Positions 1 through 10,000 of a stretch of 64,000 bases of DNA are shown piece after piece. The translations under genes and the position numbers were made by a program. The stretch is from Pelobates cultripes (taxonomy: Eukaryota; Chordata; Amphibia; Anura; Pelobatidae), in contig OW240912.1 in the NCBI GenBank assembly GCA_933207985.1, positions 197,898,917 to 197,962,916 on the forward strand, in the 5' to 3' direction. The notes beneath the pieces were generated by a model. That model had not been told where the DNA came from. It worked only from the letters and a program-made list of their open reading frames with translations, and did not search any database. How positions within the stretch are numbered: the first letter of the stretch is position 1; every line of letters starts with the position of its first letter.

Positions 1-560
1 ACACTCATCTCAAACCCTGCCACACCCTACCCCCAACCCTGCCACACTCACCCTTTCACATTTATCTATTCCTGCCATATTAACCCCCTTAATCTTGTCA
101 CACTCACCTCCCCTAATTCTGTTAAACTGCCTCTTACAAACATGGCACATTCACCCCAACCCTGTAATACACCCCCAAACTATAAACTTACTTCCCCATG
201 CCCTGTCACACTCCCTCCTTCAACCATGTCACAATCGCCCCCCTATAATTCTCACGCCCCCCTCATTCTGTCACACTGACCCCCCCAACCCTGTCTCATT
301 TACCCCGCTCATCCTGCCACACTCACCCTGCCACAGTTTCCCCTTTACTCATCTTCTCACAGTCACAGCTGAAGACATTCATCATACACACATGCACAAA
401 GGCCACAGGCAGCCCCCATAAACACCACACACCGCAAACAGCTACCCTACACACATACAGTCCCATACACATGCTCATAAAGACATACATTCACACACAA
501 GGATACTCTTGGTCAGACACACACTTTCATGCACATACACAGGTAGGCAATGCCAGAAAC
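1..560. repeat. C-rich and CA-rich degenerate tandem repeat
   Basis: The stretch is built from loosely repeated units around 'ccctgccacactcaccc' (1-350) and then 'cacacacatacac' (360-560). There is no conserved reading frame. The composition resembles the CA-rich interior of the hAT-type elements at 29132-32808, so it may be the interior of a similar element that begins before the window. Nothing codes for protein here. Confidence 0.6.
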
Positions 561-739
561 ACTCAGAAATACACACACTGGCACTAATGTAATGTAGTTG
601 GAGAGCTCATGATGCAGCGGCACAGAGAGACGCAACACTGCAAGCCTCTGGACAATGAATACAGAGACTAGCTCTCTGAATCCAGCTCTGCAAGCTTGCC
701 CTTCAATACAACTACAGCACCTTATACACACATGCAACC

Positions 740-826
740 CCTATTTTTTTTTCAACTTTGGGTGTTAGTGGGATCCTCATGTTTGAGTTCCCCCTAAGGC
801 GCCACAAAGTCTAGAGACGCCACTGG
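740..826. mobile_element. Terminus of a hAT-type element (other end outside window)
   Basis: Positions 812-826 read ctagagacgccactg, the reverse complement of cagtggcgtctctag, which is the 5' terminus of the well-defined hAT-type element at 29731-31523. The element would extend leftward, so its CA-rich interior would be the repeat at 1-560 and its other end lies outside the window. The target duplication therefore cannot be checked. Inference from terminus identity only. Confidence 0.4.
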
Positions 827-836
827 TCGTAACTCT

Positions 837-944
837 TTTCCAGTGTACTAAGTACTGGATGGAACCCCCTAGAAAACAGGAATCCACAAGTTCCTGGATC
901 TTGTATTCCTTCTCCATATCAATAAGCACAGGAACAGGAAGAGG
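837..944 (-). pseudogene. Ty3/gypsy chromodomain relic
   Basis: On the minus strand this short stretch encodes a peptide containing VLIDMEKEYKIQELVDS followed by SIQYLVHWK. That is the pattern of the chromodomain at the C-terminus of integrase in vertebrate chromoviruses (VL-x-E-x-E-y-V-x-x-I-l-D-S then LQYLVxWKGY). The similarity stops at the HWK motif, just where the hAT-type terminus begins (826), and on the other side where Copia coding sequence begins (about 950) on the opposite strand. It is a scrap of about 36 codons caught between two other elements. The domain normally binds histone marks and guides integration; this copy is dead. Confidence 0.6.
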
Positions 945-949
945 GGCCA

Positions 950-1440
950 TTGAATTACAGTATGTAAAACAGCCAGATGGTTTTGAGGTTAAGTCCAATC
1001 AGACCGAAAAGCATGTTCTCAAGCTGAATAAGTCATCAAACAGTTTAATGCAGTCATATACAATTTGGACTATAGTACTACATTCTCATTAAATTGAAAA
1101 TAAGTTTAAACAGAATAATGCAGACCACCAAACAGTATGAAAATGAACATTATACTGATAATATGGATAAATTATCTCATTATAGGTACCAGTAGTGAAA
1201 CAATACTCAAGAATGTAAAAGAAATGCTTACAAGCAAATTCAAGATGAAAGACCTTCCTAGGAATTGACTCTGATAAAAGTGTTAGTCTAGTAAAGATGA
1301 ACCAAAGGAAATACACATCAGAGATTCTGGAGAAGTCCAGTATGACAGATTGTAACCACAGCTCAACACCATCAGCTAGAATAGATCATGATAATCACAG
1401 TAACCTGTGTCTACAAAGAAGTATCAAATAAAATTTGTAT
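950..1440 (+). pseudogene. Ty1/Copia reverse transcriptase relic
   Basis: Fragments of a Copia-type polyprotein can be read on the plus strand in broken frames. At 958-1070 the translation contains KQPDGFEV and HVLKLNKSSNSLMQS, matching the Copia RT blocks 'QPeGF' and 'vckLnKsLYGLKQs'. At 1185-1330 it contains TSSETILKNVKEMLTSKFKM followed by KDLP, then LVKMNQRKYTSEILE, matching the 'F.MkDLG ... lsQ.kYi..iLe.F' region downstream of the catalytic site. Frameshifts and stops are frequent. The same relic resumes at 2065 beyond a MITE. Copia elements are less common in vertebrates than gypsy elements, so the family is of some interest. Confidence 0.7.
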
Positions 1441-1510
1441 CTTGTAATATCTTTTTTTATTGAACTAACAGAATTTTGTAATGACAAGCTTTCGGGAGAA
1501 CGTCCCTTTC

Positions 1511-2064
1511 TTAAAGGGACACTATAGTCACCTGAACAACTTTAGCTTAATGAAGCAGTTTTGGTGTATAGAACATGCCCCTGCAGCCTCACTGCTCAAT
1601 CCTCTGCCATTTAGGAGTTAAATCCCTTTGTTTATGAACCCTAGTCACACCTCCCTGCATGTGACTTGCACAGCCTTCCATAAACACTTCCTGTAAAGAG
1701 AGCCCTATTTAGGCTTTCTTTATTGCAAGTTCTGTTTAATTAAGATTTTCTTATCCCCTGCTATGTTAATAGCTTGCTAGACCCTGCAAGAGCCTCCTGT
1801 ATGTGATTAAAGTTCAATTTAGAGATTGAGATACAATTATTTAAGGTAAATTACATCTGTTTGAAAGTGAAACCAGTTTTTTTTTCATGCAGGCTCTGTC
1901 AATCATAGCCAGGGGAGGTGTGGCTAGGGCTGCATAAACAGAAACAAAGTGATTTAACTCCTAAATGACAGTGAATTGAGCAGTGAAATTGCAGGGGAAT
2001 GATCTATACACTAAAACTGCTTTATTTAGCTAAAGTAATTTACGTGACTATAGTGTTCCTTTAA
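1511..2064. mobile_element. TTAA-flanked MITE (piggyBac-type)
   Basis: A 554-bp non-coding element bounded by TTAA at 1511-1514 and 2061-2064. The termini are inverted repeats: the left end reads TTAAAGGGACACTATAGTCA and the right end, reverse-complemented, TTAAAGGAACACTATAGTCA; similarity continues for about 40 bp with mismatches. A TTAA target duplication is the hallmark of piggyBac-superfamily transposition. It sits inside the Copia relic, which reads on at both sides, so it inserted after the Copia element. No transposase is encoded. Confidence 0.85.
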
Positions 2065-2420
2065 GTCTAAAGCATTTCTGAACCAAGAAGAGGTGTCAAG
2101 AAATAATAGACAGTTTACTATATACAATGACCTGATTTAAGTTGGCTAATCAGTAAACTATCACAACACTTGTCAGAACCAACAAAGTAACTTTTCGTCA
2201 CAGCTGAACATGTGATTAGATACTTGAAACCTACTATTATTAATGAGTTATGCTTATGACGTATAATCGGGACTTGAAACTAAAAGCATACAGTGATGCT
2301 GATTGGGGCTCTTATGTGAATGATAAAAGAAGCATGACTGGATATCGCTTACGTCTTACAGAAAAGGGTCCACTAATTGCATGGAAGGAAAAAAAACAAC
2401 TGTGCCTTCATAACCCTCTT
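2065..2420 (+). pseudogene. Ty1/Copia RNase H relic
   Basis: Continuation of the Copia polyprotein after the MITE. In one frame the text reads SLLYTMT (2109-2130; family 'GSLLYLtmTRPDi'), then HVIRYLKPTIINELCL (about 2204-2255; family 'HvlRYLkGT'), and after a one-base shift LKLKAYSDADWGSYVNDKRS then TGYRLRL and IAWKEKKQ (2265-2400). The 'YSDADW ... D+RS.tGY ... i.WkSkKQ' series is the signature of Copia RNase H, including the catalytic DAD aspartates. At least one frameshift and several stops are present. No LTR could be recognised downstream. Confidence 0.75.
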
Positions 2421-3051
2421 CTCTTTCTCATATCAATGTACCCTTTTTTTTATTCTTGTCAGTAACATTTAGATGATAATTTTCTCTTGGTGCTCATCCT
2501 AATGAAATGTGCTGCATAAGCCTACAGTAATACTCAATTTCTCATGATTATATGATACATTCAATATGTGTCGTGCAGGGAGAAATTGAGATGACAGAGT
2601 TAAAGAATATTTTTATTCAATTGTGTGAGACGACGAGGCATCACCGGAGGTGAAAATATTTTTTGCAGAATATACTAGTGAAGATTATAGATATCTTCAC
2701 ACCAAGGTGTTTACAGAGTGATCCATAAAATCATAATTTACTGGCTGAGCTATTCAGAGATTTCATGAATTGTTCACACTGAAAACAAGAATGTGTTTGA
2801 GTTGTAAGTATTTCTTTTTGATAGATTGCACAATTTTTCAATAATTGGATAGTGGCATAGTGTTATCACAAGCAAGTGAGTTTATTCCATAAACAGTAAC
2901 TCATAGTGAATTGAAAACTAAATTTCACAATTCTGGTTAAAAAAAAGTACATTTGGAACAATTCTCTAATTCAGTTATAGTCACGCATGACTGTTTTAGC
3001 CTGACTTTTGCAAATTGGTTTTCCATTCATCCCAATTAACTGTATAGTGAG

Positions 3052-3286
3052 AAAAACATAAGGGCCAAATATAAAACAGTGCAAACCCACAGCCACAAGG
3101 TTTTCAATATTGTGGTATTTTCTAACCACATATAAAAATTGTGCAATCCCACAGCCACAATGTTTTCAATGTTATGTTATTCCCATGAGTGCTTTTGCTG
3201 TTGTGGCAAGACATGCCTGCAATGTAATCTGTGCACAACAAAAATAAAGAATTTCAATTAAAAAAAACAACAAAAAAACATAAGGG
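3052..3286 (+). mobile_element. Short retroposon (LINE 3' end or SINE) with 13-bp TSD
   Basis: A 209-bp body (3065-3273) ends in AATAAAG followed by an A-rich tail and is flanked by the perfect direct repeat aaaaacataaggg at 3052-3064 and 3274-3286. A target duplication of this length plus an A-rich 3' end indicates insertion by target-primed reverse transcription. The body contains two imperfect copies of 'cccacagccacaa.gttttcaat'. It is probably a heavily 5'-truncated LINE; a SINE is possible, but no pol III A/B boxes are evident. Confidence 0.7.
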
Positions 3287-3365
3287 TTATATGTATGCTA
3301 AACATAATCAAATAGAAGGTTTGGTATGACTGAAAGCCAAGCCTCCAGGACTACTGTCAGGACCA

Positions 3366-3572
3366 AAAATTACATGATTTTGCTATTTCTTGACGAAAAG
3401 TCATGATTTTATGAAAGACACGGAGGCGAGTATTGCTTAACCCTTTCTTTACTGTCCACCAATAGCAGCAAAGAATACAACAGTAAGAAAAATGGTAATC
3501 ATAGTGATAGGCCACACCCATACCAAGTCCCAGTATAATAGTCAGCACATCCCCACACATTTCCTCTTTCTT
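3366..3572. repeat. DIRS left (3') inverted terminal repeat
   Basis: Positions 3412-3572 are the inverted counterpart of 15710-15872: both, in the same orientation, contain tattgcttaaccctttc followed by the shared 'ctgtccaccaatagcagcaaag' block and 'gtgataggccacaccc'. The outermost 46 bp (3366-3411) belong only to this end and are mirrored in the internal complementary region. Confidence 0.85.
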
Positions 3573-4089
3573 TGGAGATGCGAGACAATAACAACAAAAC
3601 AGGAACGATGAAACAGTCCAAACCAAATAGAACAGACGATCCGAAATCCAGCCGGACTCCGATCAGGAACCATAACGAAACTGGGACCGATCCATCAGTA
3701 AACAAGATTCCAACAGTGAGGGGCCCATCACAGCATTGTCCATAAACTTCCTGGCCACTTGGTGAAGCCGAGAGAGAAGTGCTGAAGACCCTTGATCAAC
3801 AAGGAACCATCCTGTGAAAACACAAAAGACAGGAGCCGAACTGTTAAATCGGTACTTGAACCAAAGTGCGCATGCCAAGACATAATTTTATAACTAGACA
3901 GAAGCAACACAGTGTGCATAATTCATCATAGGCATTTTGGATAATCACGTAACATGAACAGGTTAATAAACGGTTAAAACTATACAAAACCCAGAACACA
4001 TAATGAATACCTACCAACCCTGGAAAACCTGCAGGAGAGAATAAACAACCGGGTAGGGTAAATCAGTAAAATAACTATGAAGAGTGGGA

Positions 4090-4186
4090 CAATACTCGCC
4101 TCCGTGTCTTTCATAAAATCATGACTTTTCGTCATGAAATAGCAAAATCATGTAATTTTATGTCAAGACACGGAGGCTCATATTGC
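4090..4186. repeat. DIRS internal complementary region (ICR)
   Basis: Positions 4090-4159 are the reverse complement of the left end 3366-3435 with one mismatch in 70. Positions 4160-4186 are the reverse complement of the right end 15846-15872 with one mismatch in 27. The two parts abut at 4159/4160, so the ICR fixes both ends of the element to the base. In the DIRS model this region templates the joining of the two termini to give a closed circle, the substrate of the tyrosine recombinase. Confidence 0.9.
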
Positions 4187-4190
4187 AAGT

Positions 4191-4990
4191 TTAAAGCTGA
4201 TCAATAACAGGAGAAAACACGTGAGGCAAAGGTCGAAAGTAAAACTCACGAAAAGTGGATTTGCAGGACCTGTTGGCCATTCTCATCAGGTCTTCCAGAC
4301 GTGCACCTGAATGCAGCATGGACGTGGCCGATGCCCCTCGGGTTGAGTGGGCACCAAAGATGGATGTATCCACGCCGGCCAGAGACATCACCCATTTCAC
4401 CCAGCGAGCCAATGTAGTACTGGACACAGGGGAGAAGGGGCGACGAAGCGAGAGAAAGAGCTGGGGAGACAACGTTGCTCGATCTGTGCTCGTTCGAAGT
4501 ACATATTCCCATAAGCAGGCCACCGGACATAGGGCCGGAGTACCAGGGAAGCTCGGCTAAGAAACCGATCGAAAAGCGGTCTTGGTGCATCTGGAGATGT
4601 TAAACGTCACCCCGTCCGGAGTGAAAAATCATAGTCCAGGGCACAAACATCCAATACCCATTTGCATGAAATGAGACAGAACAGGGAGACCAACTTGGCC
4701 GACAGCTGTCGCATGGAGAGCTCCGCATTAGGCGGCCAGGAGGAGAACAGCGACAAAACGCAGGAAGCGTCCCATGTAGATGAGTAACGAGGTCTAGGGG
4801 GGCGCGACAGGCGTGAGCCCCTAAGTAAGCAGCACACTAACAGATGTTGGCCTGCTGGGCAGCCGTCAAATCCTTGGTGAGCCGAGGAGCTGGCCGATCT
4901 GTACGAATTAATCGTGCGATATGCCCGACCAGCTTCAAACAGTGAAGTCAGGAATAGGAAGATCGCAGTCACAGGTGCTTAAATGGGATC
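4191..4990 (-). pseudogene. DIRS tyrosine recombinase (degenerate)
   Basis: Minus-strand reading in two frames. The N-terminal part (about 4972-4607) contains YRTINSYRSASSSAHQGFDG then LLRGSRLSRPPRPRYSSTWD, the SAM-like DNA-binding part of DIRS recombinases. The C-terminal part (4523-4191) contains FGAHSTRGASATS and CKSTFREFYFRP, i.e. the HxxR box and the nucleophilic tyrosine. The block that normally carries the first catalytic arginine (family 'ISC+R.SDV.aLD') reads ISCKWVLDVCALD here, so that arginine appears replaced by tryptophan. With the frameshift near 4600 this gene is inactive. The protein would resolve a circular cDNA into the chromosome. The ICR lies immediately downstream. Confidence 0.85.
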
Positions 4991-5069
4991 CAAGTTCCGA
5001 GCCAGGCACCAGCCAGTCCAAGCTCTCCAAGCGGTCCCATATGCTCGTCTAGTCCCAGGAGCCCATGCG

Positions 5070-6080
5070 TCATGCATCAAGTTGCGTCCAAAACGCCTTG
5101 GATTTCCCAGGGACTCCCGAAATCCTCCACGCGAGCAATAGTAACGAGCCATCCGCTAGGAGGGGATGCTGGAGGCCCGATGGGTCCAGGAGGAGGTTCA
5201 GTAGAGACAGTAGCAGTCTGGGCAAGTCTACCGCCAGTTCCAGGAGTTGTGGGAACCAGGATTGGGTCCCCCAGAATGGGGTTAGTAGGATCAGGTCTGC
5301 CATTTGGTTGCGAACTTGGAGCAGGACCCGAGGTATCATGGCAAACAGGGGGAAGGCGTAGAGGAGTGAGCTAGTCCAGTCTTGTAGGAAGGCGTCCACT
5401 GCCTCCACGGTTGGATCCGGACGCCAGCTGTAGAACCGGGGTAATTGGGTATTGAGCCTGGACGCGAAGTGGTCGATGGCAAAAGGACCCCATATGGATG
5501 ATATAGTGGAGAATACTCCCACATCCAATCTCCAATCGCTGTTGTCCGACAGATAGCGTGAACTCCAGTCCGCGTGAGTGTTGTGGAGCCCGGGAAGTTA
5601 TTCTGCCTGTACCACCAGGTTCCTGTCCATGCAATAGGCCCAGAAGTCCTTCGCCAAGCGGGCCAGGATTGCAGATTGAGTGCCACCCATGTGGTTGACA
5701 TAGCGGACCGCTGAGATGTTGTCCATGCGCAGGCGGATGCATGAGCTGGCAGTCCCATTCGCAAAACTCCGGATCGCGAATGAACCCGCCAGGAGTTCCA
5801 GAGCATTAATGTGGAGGTGGGATTCGTCTGCGAACCAGCGACCCCCAGTAGTGACCCCATTGCAATGGGCACCCCAGCCGTGGAGACTGGCGTCTGAGTC
5901 CACAGTGAACTCTGGTTGGGAGCTGAAGATGGCCTTGCCATTCCAAGCTGAGAGGTTGTGGATCCACCAGGTCAATTCGTCTCGAGTCTCCGAGTCCAGG
6001 GAGATCATGTCCGCATTGGACACCCCCCGCGAAGGTGTGCGATCTTCAAGCGCTGGAGGGCACGGTAATGGAATGGGGCT
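5070..6080 (-). pseudogene. DIRS RNase H and downstream Dam-like region
   Basis: Minus-strand frames with frameshifts. 6023-5598 reads FTVDSDASLHGWGAHCNG then HINALELLAGSFAI then IRLRMDNISAVRYVNHMGGT, the D-E-D pattern of DIRS RNase H (DAS..GWGA, lNxLEL, R.DN...Y.N). Below it, 5528-5070 reads WGPFAIDHFASRLNTQLPRF then YSWRPDPTVEAVDAFLQDW and LYAFPLFAMIPRVLLQ, which corresponds to the segment after RNase H usually described as Dam-methylase-like in DIRS elements. The frame changes near 5600. Part of the same polyprotein as the RT at 6081-6950. Confidence 0.8.
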
Positions 6081-6950
6081 GGGAACACTACTTGGATTGA
6101 TGCTGCCAGAAGGCCCATGCCAGGTGGCGTAGAGATAGCTGGGTGCGCGTTAGACCGCGGCGCAGCTCCTTGTGGATTGTCCGTATCTTGGAGGTAGGGA
6201 GGCTCAGTGACTCCACTTTGGAATCTACCGTGAAGTCTAGGAACTCCATGGGATGCGAAGGAGACAGGCAGGATTTCTCCCAGTTGAGGAGAAAACCCAG
6301 GTTGAGGAGGTCCATTGAAGGTGTTTCCGAAGGACTGAATGATCCTGCGCCATGATGAGGATGTCGTCCAAATAGATGATTAGCCGGACTCCCCGACTGC
6401 GCAGCTATGCCATGGCGGGACGCATCAGTTTCGTGAAGCACCAAGGGGCTGACGACAGTCCAAAGGGGAGGCACGTGAAGCGCCAGGTGTCTCCATTCCA
6501 GAGGAAACGTAACAGGTCCCTGGAAGACTCGGCCACTGGGACTGTCAGGTAGGCATCCTTCAAGTCCAACTTTGCCATCCAGTCTCCCTGAAGGAGTAAG
6601 TCTTGCAGGAGGTGGATGCCCTCCATTTTGAAGTGACGATAGCGCACCAGGATGTTTAGGGCACAGAGGTTGATAACTTGGCGCATTTGTCCGCCTTTCT
6701 TTTCCACTAGGAAAATATTGCTGATCACCCCTGTGGAGGACAGCGGGGCTGGCTCTATCACCCCTTTTGCATGGAGGGCCGTTCTGTGTATATCAAGGCG
6801 AGGCAGGTTGTAGAAAGCAAAATAGGGCGAACGTGGCATGGAGTGTCGACCAGTTCGATGTGAAACCCCCAAACTGTGGTCAGAACCCAGACATCTGAGG
6901 TGATGGCTGACCAGGTGTGGAAAAAATTACGGAGTCTGCCCCCTACACAC
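6081..6950 (-). pseudogene. DIRS reverse transcriptase (degenerate)
   Basis: Minus-strand 6872-6405 encodes GVISNIFLVEKKGGQMRQVI then NLCALN..., WMAKLDLKDAYLTVPV and FTCLPFGLSSAPWCFTKLM, matching RT motifs 1 to 4 of DIRS elements (sNiFLVpKKdG..RpViDL, slDLkDAYfhvpi, FGLs.APr.FtK). After a frameshift the catalytic YLDD box is read at 6363-6374 within LIIYLDDILIMAQD. Conserved later RT text (LNWEKSCLSPSHPMEFLDF; family 'lN..KS.L.P.q.ieFLG') follows at about 6300-6220. The gene therefore retains all recognisable RT motifs, but split over at least two frames. Confidence 0.88.
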
Positions 6951-7330
6951 ATATTGGAAGAAATGAGGTAGATGTAAGCTTACCGTAAGGGCGTCTGGTA
7001 CCGGGGTTCCCTCTGAAGCCTCTGGAACGCCATGGTCTTCCACGAGAAGGGAAGAAAGGAGACTGCTGCCTCGTCTCCTGGTAGGGTGTTCTCTGAGTGT
7101 AGGAGCCTCGTCCCGATCCACGGACATGGTAATTGGAACGGACAGACGATCCCTGAATCTGCCGGCCCTGGTAGAGACCCGCCCCTGAAACATCCTCTTC
7201 ATGGAGGATTGGGCCTTATCTAGGGCTGTGAATGCACCCATAAAGCGTTCCAGGTCTTTAATAAAGGAGGCCCCAAGTAAGAGTCCTTGCCTGCCTCTGT
7301 GAGGGCAAGGTTGGCCAGTTTGGGTTCAAT

Positions 7331-8434
7331 TTAGAACAGAATGGCTTTACACCTTTTAATGGACAGGGAGGTGTTTATGCTGCCCGCAATGCAGATAGCC
7401 CTCTGCACCCAACCACGGAGTTCCTCCGGGTCAACTTGACGGTTCTCAGCTCTGGCGATTTCAGCCAGATCAAACAGTTTTGCCAAATGGCCAAATATGT
7501 TGAGATGTTTATCTTGGCACGATTTAAGTGCTGAATCTAGACCCTTGCGGGGATTCCAACCCATTTTGGAGAGAAATTGGGTCATCTTTGGGTCCACTAC
7601 AGGGGTCTCACAGACTTTGCTAGGTACCAATGGTCTTGGGCATTCCGCCCTAAGTTTATTACGCGCCGCCTTACTGAGGGGGCGTTGTACCCAGTTTTCA
7701 AGGTACCGTGCCACATGGTCCTCCGGGAGCCATTCCGCCGACCTCGGATGATGGAGAGCATCCGGGTCAAATATGGGTTCCCCAGACGGATCCATGAAGG
7801 TGGAGCCCGCAGTAGCGGGGGAATCGCTCCTAGGGCAACCACCGTGGAGTGAGCAGGGCCAAAAGGGTCAGATTTCTGCCCACAAAATTCATCATCGGAG
7901 TCATCCACAGACTCAGCTTCAGCCTCCTCACTTGACCCGATTTCTGAGTCGCAGTCGCTCTCTTTTTGTGCTCTAGCACATTTCCACTGCCGCGCATGTT
8001 CTGACTGGTGTGGAAAGGCTCTCTTGCGTGACATAGGCACGCTGTCATGGGTGGCTATAGTCACACCAGTCGTGTTGGTTCTGGAGGCAGGGAGATTTGA
8101 ATAGATGGATTTGGCAGTATGGCTGCCTTTTTTGGTGCCTCCCCTATAGGGTCAGTAGCCGGGCGCGCTAAGCGTGTCGGCGTGGCCGAGCCTTCTGCGG
8201 CCAAAGGGCATGCAAGTAAGGCCTGTGAGATGGTCTGGGAGAGGACAGAGGACATGGAGCTCATAGCAGCCATAATGGCATCAGAGACTGAGCGCTGTAG
8301 CACTCATCAGATAGGGGCATAGGGTCCCCAACAGAAGAAGGAGAAGCATAATTGGAAGATGGGTTATCCAAAACCTGGGGCATGTCCATCTCCCTAGGGG
8401 AGGAGGGGCTGGCAGGCACTTTAGATCTGGGCAT
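7331..8434 (-). pseudogene. DIRS gag-like ORF (degenerate)
   Basis: The likely start is the ATG at 8434 (MPRSKVPASPSSPREMDMPQ). The frame then shifts near 8300 and again near 7800. The 3' portion (7795-7331) encodes a 154-residue open stretch with EWLPEDHVARYLENWVQRPL, CPRPLVPSKVCETPVVDPKM and RAICIAGSINTSLSIKRCKA, the conserved pattern of the DIRS first ORF, a nucleocapsid-like protein with an acidic middle. This copy has a strongly acidic stretch (about 7960-7880, SEEAEAESVDDSDDE). It is followed, with a gap (7241-6927) that contains further related but broken text, by the RT. Function in the element is inferred from position and family. Confidence 0.7.
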
Positions 8435-8905
8435 GGTAGTGCTGTGAGATATTCCCCAACAAAAAATTAGCAACAATATAATCAGTATTATAGTATGGGA
8501 TAAAGCTAAATCAGAGTAGAGGAGACTAGCAGGAGTTAGTATAACCTAGTATAACCTAGGAGGGTATAGATTGGGAGCTCACCAGGGTCCAGACCGGCAG
8601 ATAGGAAGAGAACACGCACAAAGTCAGAGAGACAGGAAGTCAGGAAATGGCTGCCGGCAATCTTGCGAGATTCACGGCCAAAATACAGTGAATTCGTCAA
8701 GTTAAAGAGCCGAACGTTCGGCTAAAAAGAGACGAATTCAATGGGATAAATAGATGAAAGTAATGAATAGGAAACAGGCGAATGCACTGACCGTTCGAAT
8801 AAAAAGTAGCCGAACGCGGGGGAGCGTGTCCTGACTCCGATGTGAACAGACGTGCTGCAACGAAGCTCCTCAAACCAGATAAACTCTACCCGTCCAGGAA
8901 CCCCA

Positions 8906-10000
8906 ATGGGAAACAAAAAACGCATATCTCCCCTAGCACACACTCCGGACCCGGGACCGGGCAAAAAATCTGGAGATTTAGACCGCTATTTCAGGGACAC
9001 GGTCAATATCCTAGGCGCGGAGCAAGAAGAGTGCCGGACGCCATCTTTGTCACGCGGCTCACACTCCAGCAGCCCATCTAGATCCGAGCTTGCTGCTGGG
9101 ACAGACATGGCAGAAATAAAAGAAATACTCCAGAATTTGCCTTCGAAAGCAGAACTAGCTATTATGCTGACGAAATTAGAATCTTCTGTGCAAGAACAAC
9201 TCTCCACATTCACCTCAGAAGTCAAACAGATTAGTAACAGAGTGGGAGATCTAGAGGATAGGCTGCTACATTTGGAACAGGGCCAAGAGAGGAATGAGGC
9301 CAAATTACTTTATAACATGCAGCTGGCCGAAGATCTCGACAATAGAGGCCGCAGGAATAATATTAGAGTACGCGGCCTTCCAGAGGCGCAAGGAATGGGT
9401 GAAGACCTCCACATGATATTACAAACTCTTTTCAACAAAATACTACAGAGGCCCGAAAACACTCATATCATCATAGATAGGGCCCACAGAGCGCTCAAGC
9501 CTAGGGGCCTAGCACCGGAAACCCCCAGGGACGTGATATGCAGAGTTCATTACTTTGCGGAGAAGGAGGAAATTATGCGCACGGCGAGAGAAACCACAGA
9601 AATTCTGTTTAACAATACGAAAATACTATTGCTCCCTGATCTGTCCTGGCTAACGCTTAGAGGGCGGAGGGCCCTGAGGCCAGTCACACAAACCCTACAA
9701 CAGGCGGGAATCAAATACAGGTGGGGCTATCCATTCTCTCTCATCGCTAACCACCAGGGGAACCAGATCTCCATGACGACAGCGGCAGACCTCCCGGAAT
9801 TCACTAAACGTCTGGGCATCTCGACGATAGAAATACAAGACTGGTATGAAGTTGGGAGCCAAAGGAACCAACCTCCGCCTAGCCGACGAATGCAAAGTCG
9901 ACCTCAAGACCCCAGAAAGACACCGACAAAGAGAACGCCGATGGATTCGCTCCAGCAGAAACCCCAGCGCCTACCAGGCACTCCAAAAAGGAACAGATGA
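8906..10000 (+). CDS. L1-type ORF1 protein (RNA-binding chaperone)
   Basis: An uninterrupted 364-codon ORF from the ATG at 8906; an in-frame GTG at 8852 would add 18 residues but is an unlikely start. The N-terminal 70 residues are Pro/Ser-rich and basic. About residues 75-145 form a coiled coil (LPSKAELAIMLTKLESS through QISNRVGDLEDRLLHLEQG). An RRM-like domain begins at about residue 151 (NNIRVRGLPEAQG), followed by the C-terminal domain (IIIDRAHRALKPRG, VICRVHYFAEKEEIMRTARE) and a basic Arg/Gln-rich tail. This is the arrangement of L1 ORF1p, which trimerises, coats the LINE RNA and helps target-primed reverse transcription. It is the one intact ORF of the element. Confidence 0.88.
   Translation: MGNKKRISPLAHTPDPGPGKKSGDLDRYFRDTVNILGAEQEECRTPSLSRGSHSSSPSRSELAAGTDMAEIKEILQNLPSKAELAIMLTKLESSVQEQLSTFTSEVKQISNRVGDLEDRLLHLEQGQERNEAKLLYNMQLAEDLDNRGRRNNIRVRGLPEAQGMGEDLHMILQTLFNKILQRPENTHIIIDRAHRALKPRGLAPETPRDVICRVHYFAEKEEIMRTARETTEILFNNTKILLLPDLSWLTLRGRRALRPVTQTLQQAGIKYRWGYPFSLIANHQGNQISMTTAADLPEFTKRLGISTIEIQDWYEVGSQRNQPPPSRRMQSRPQDPRKTPTKRTPMDSLQQKPQRLPGTPKRNR

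Noticed and set aside
4255..6132. Plus-strand ORFs of about 100-138 codons across the DIRS region
   Set aside because: Shadows of the DIRS polyprotein on the minus strand, which carries clear RT, RNase H and recombinase motifs.
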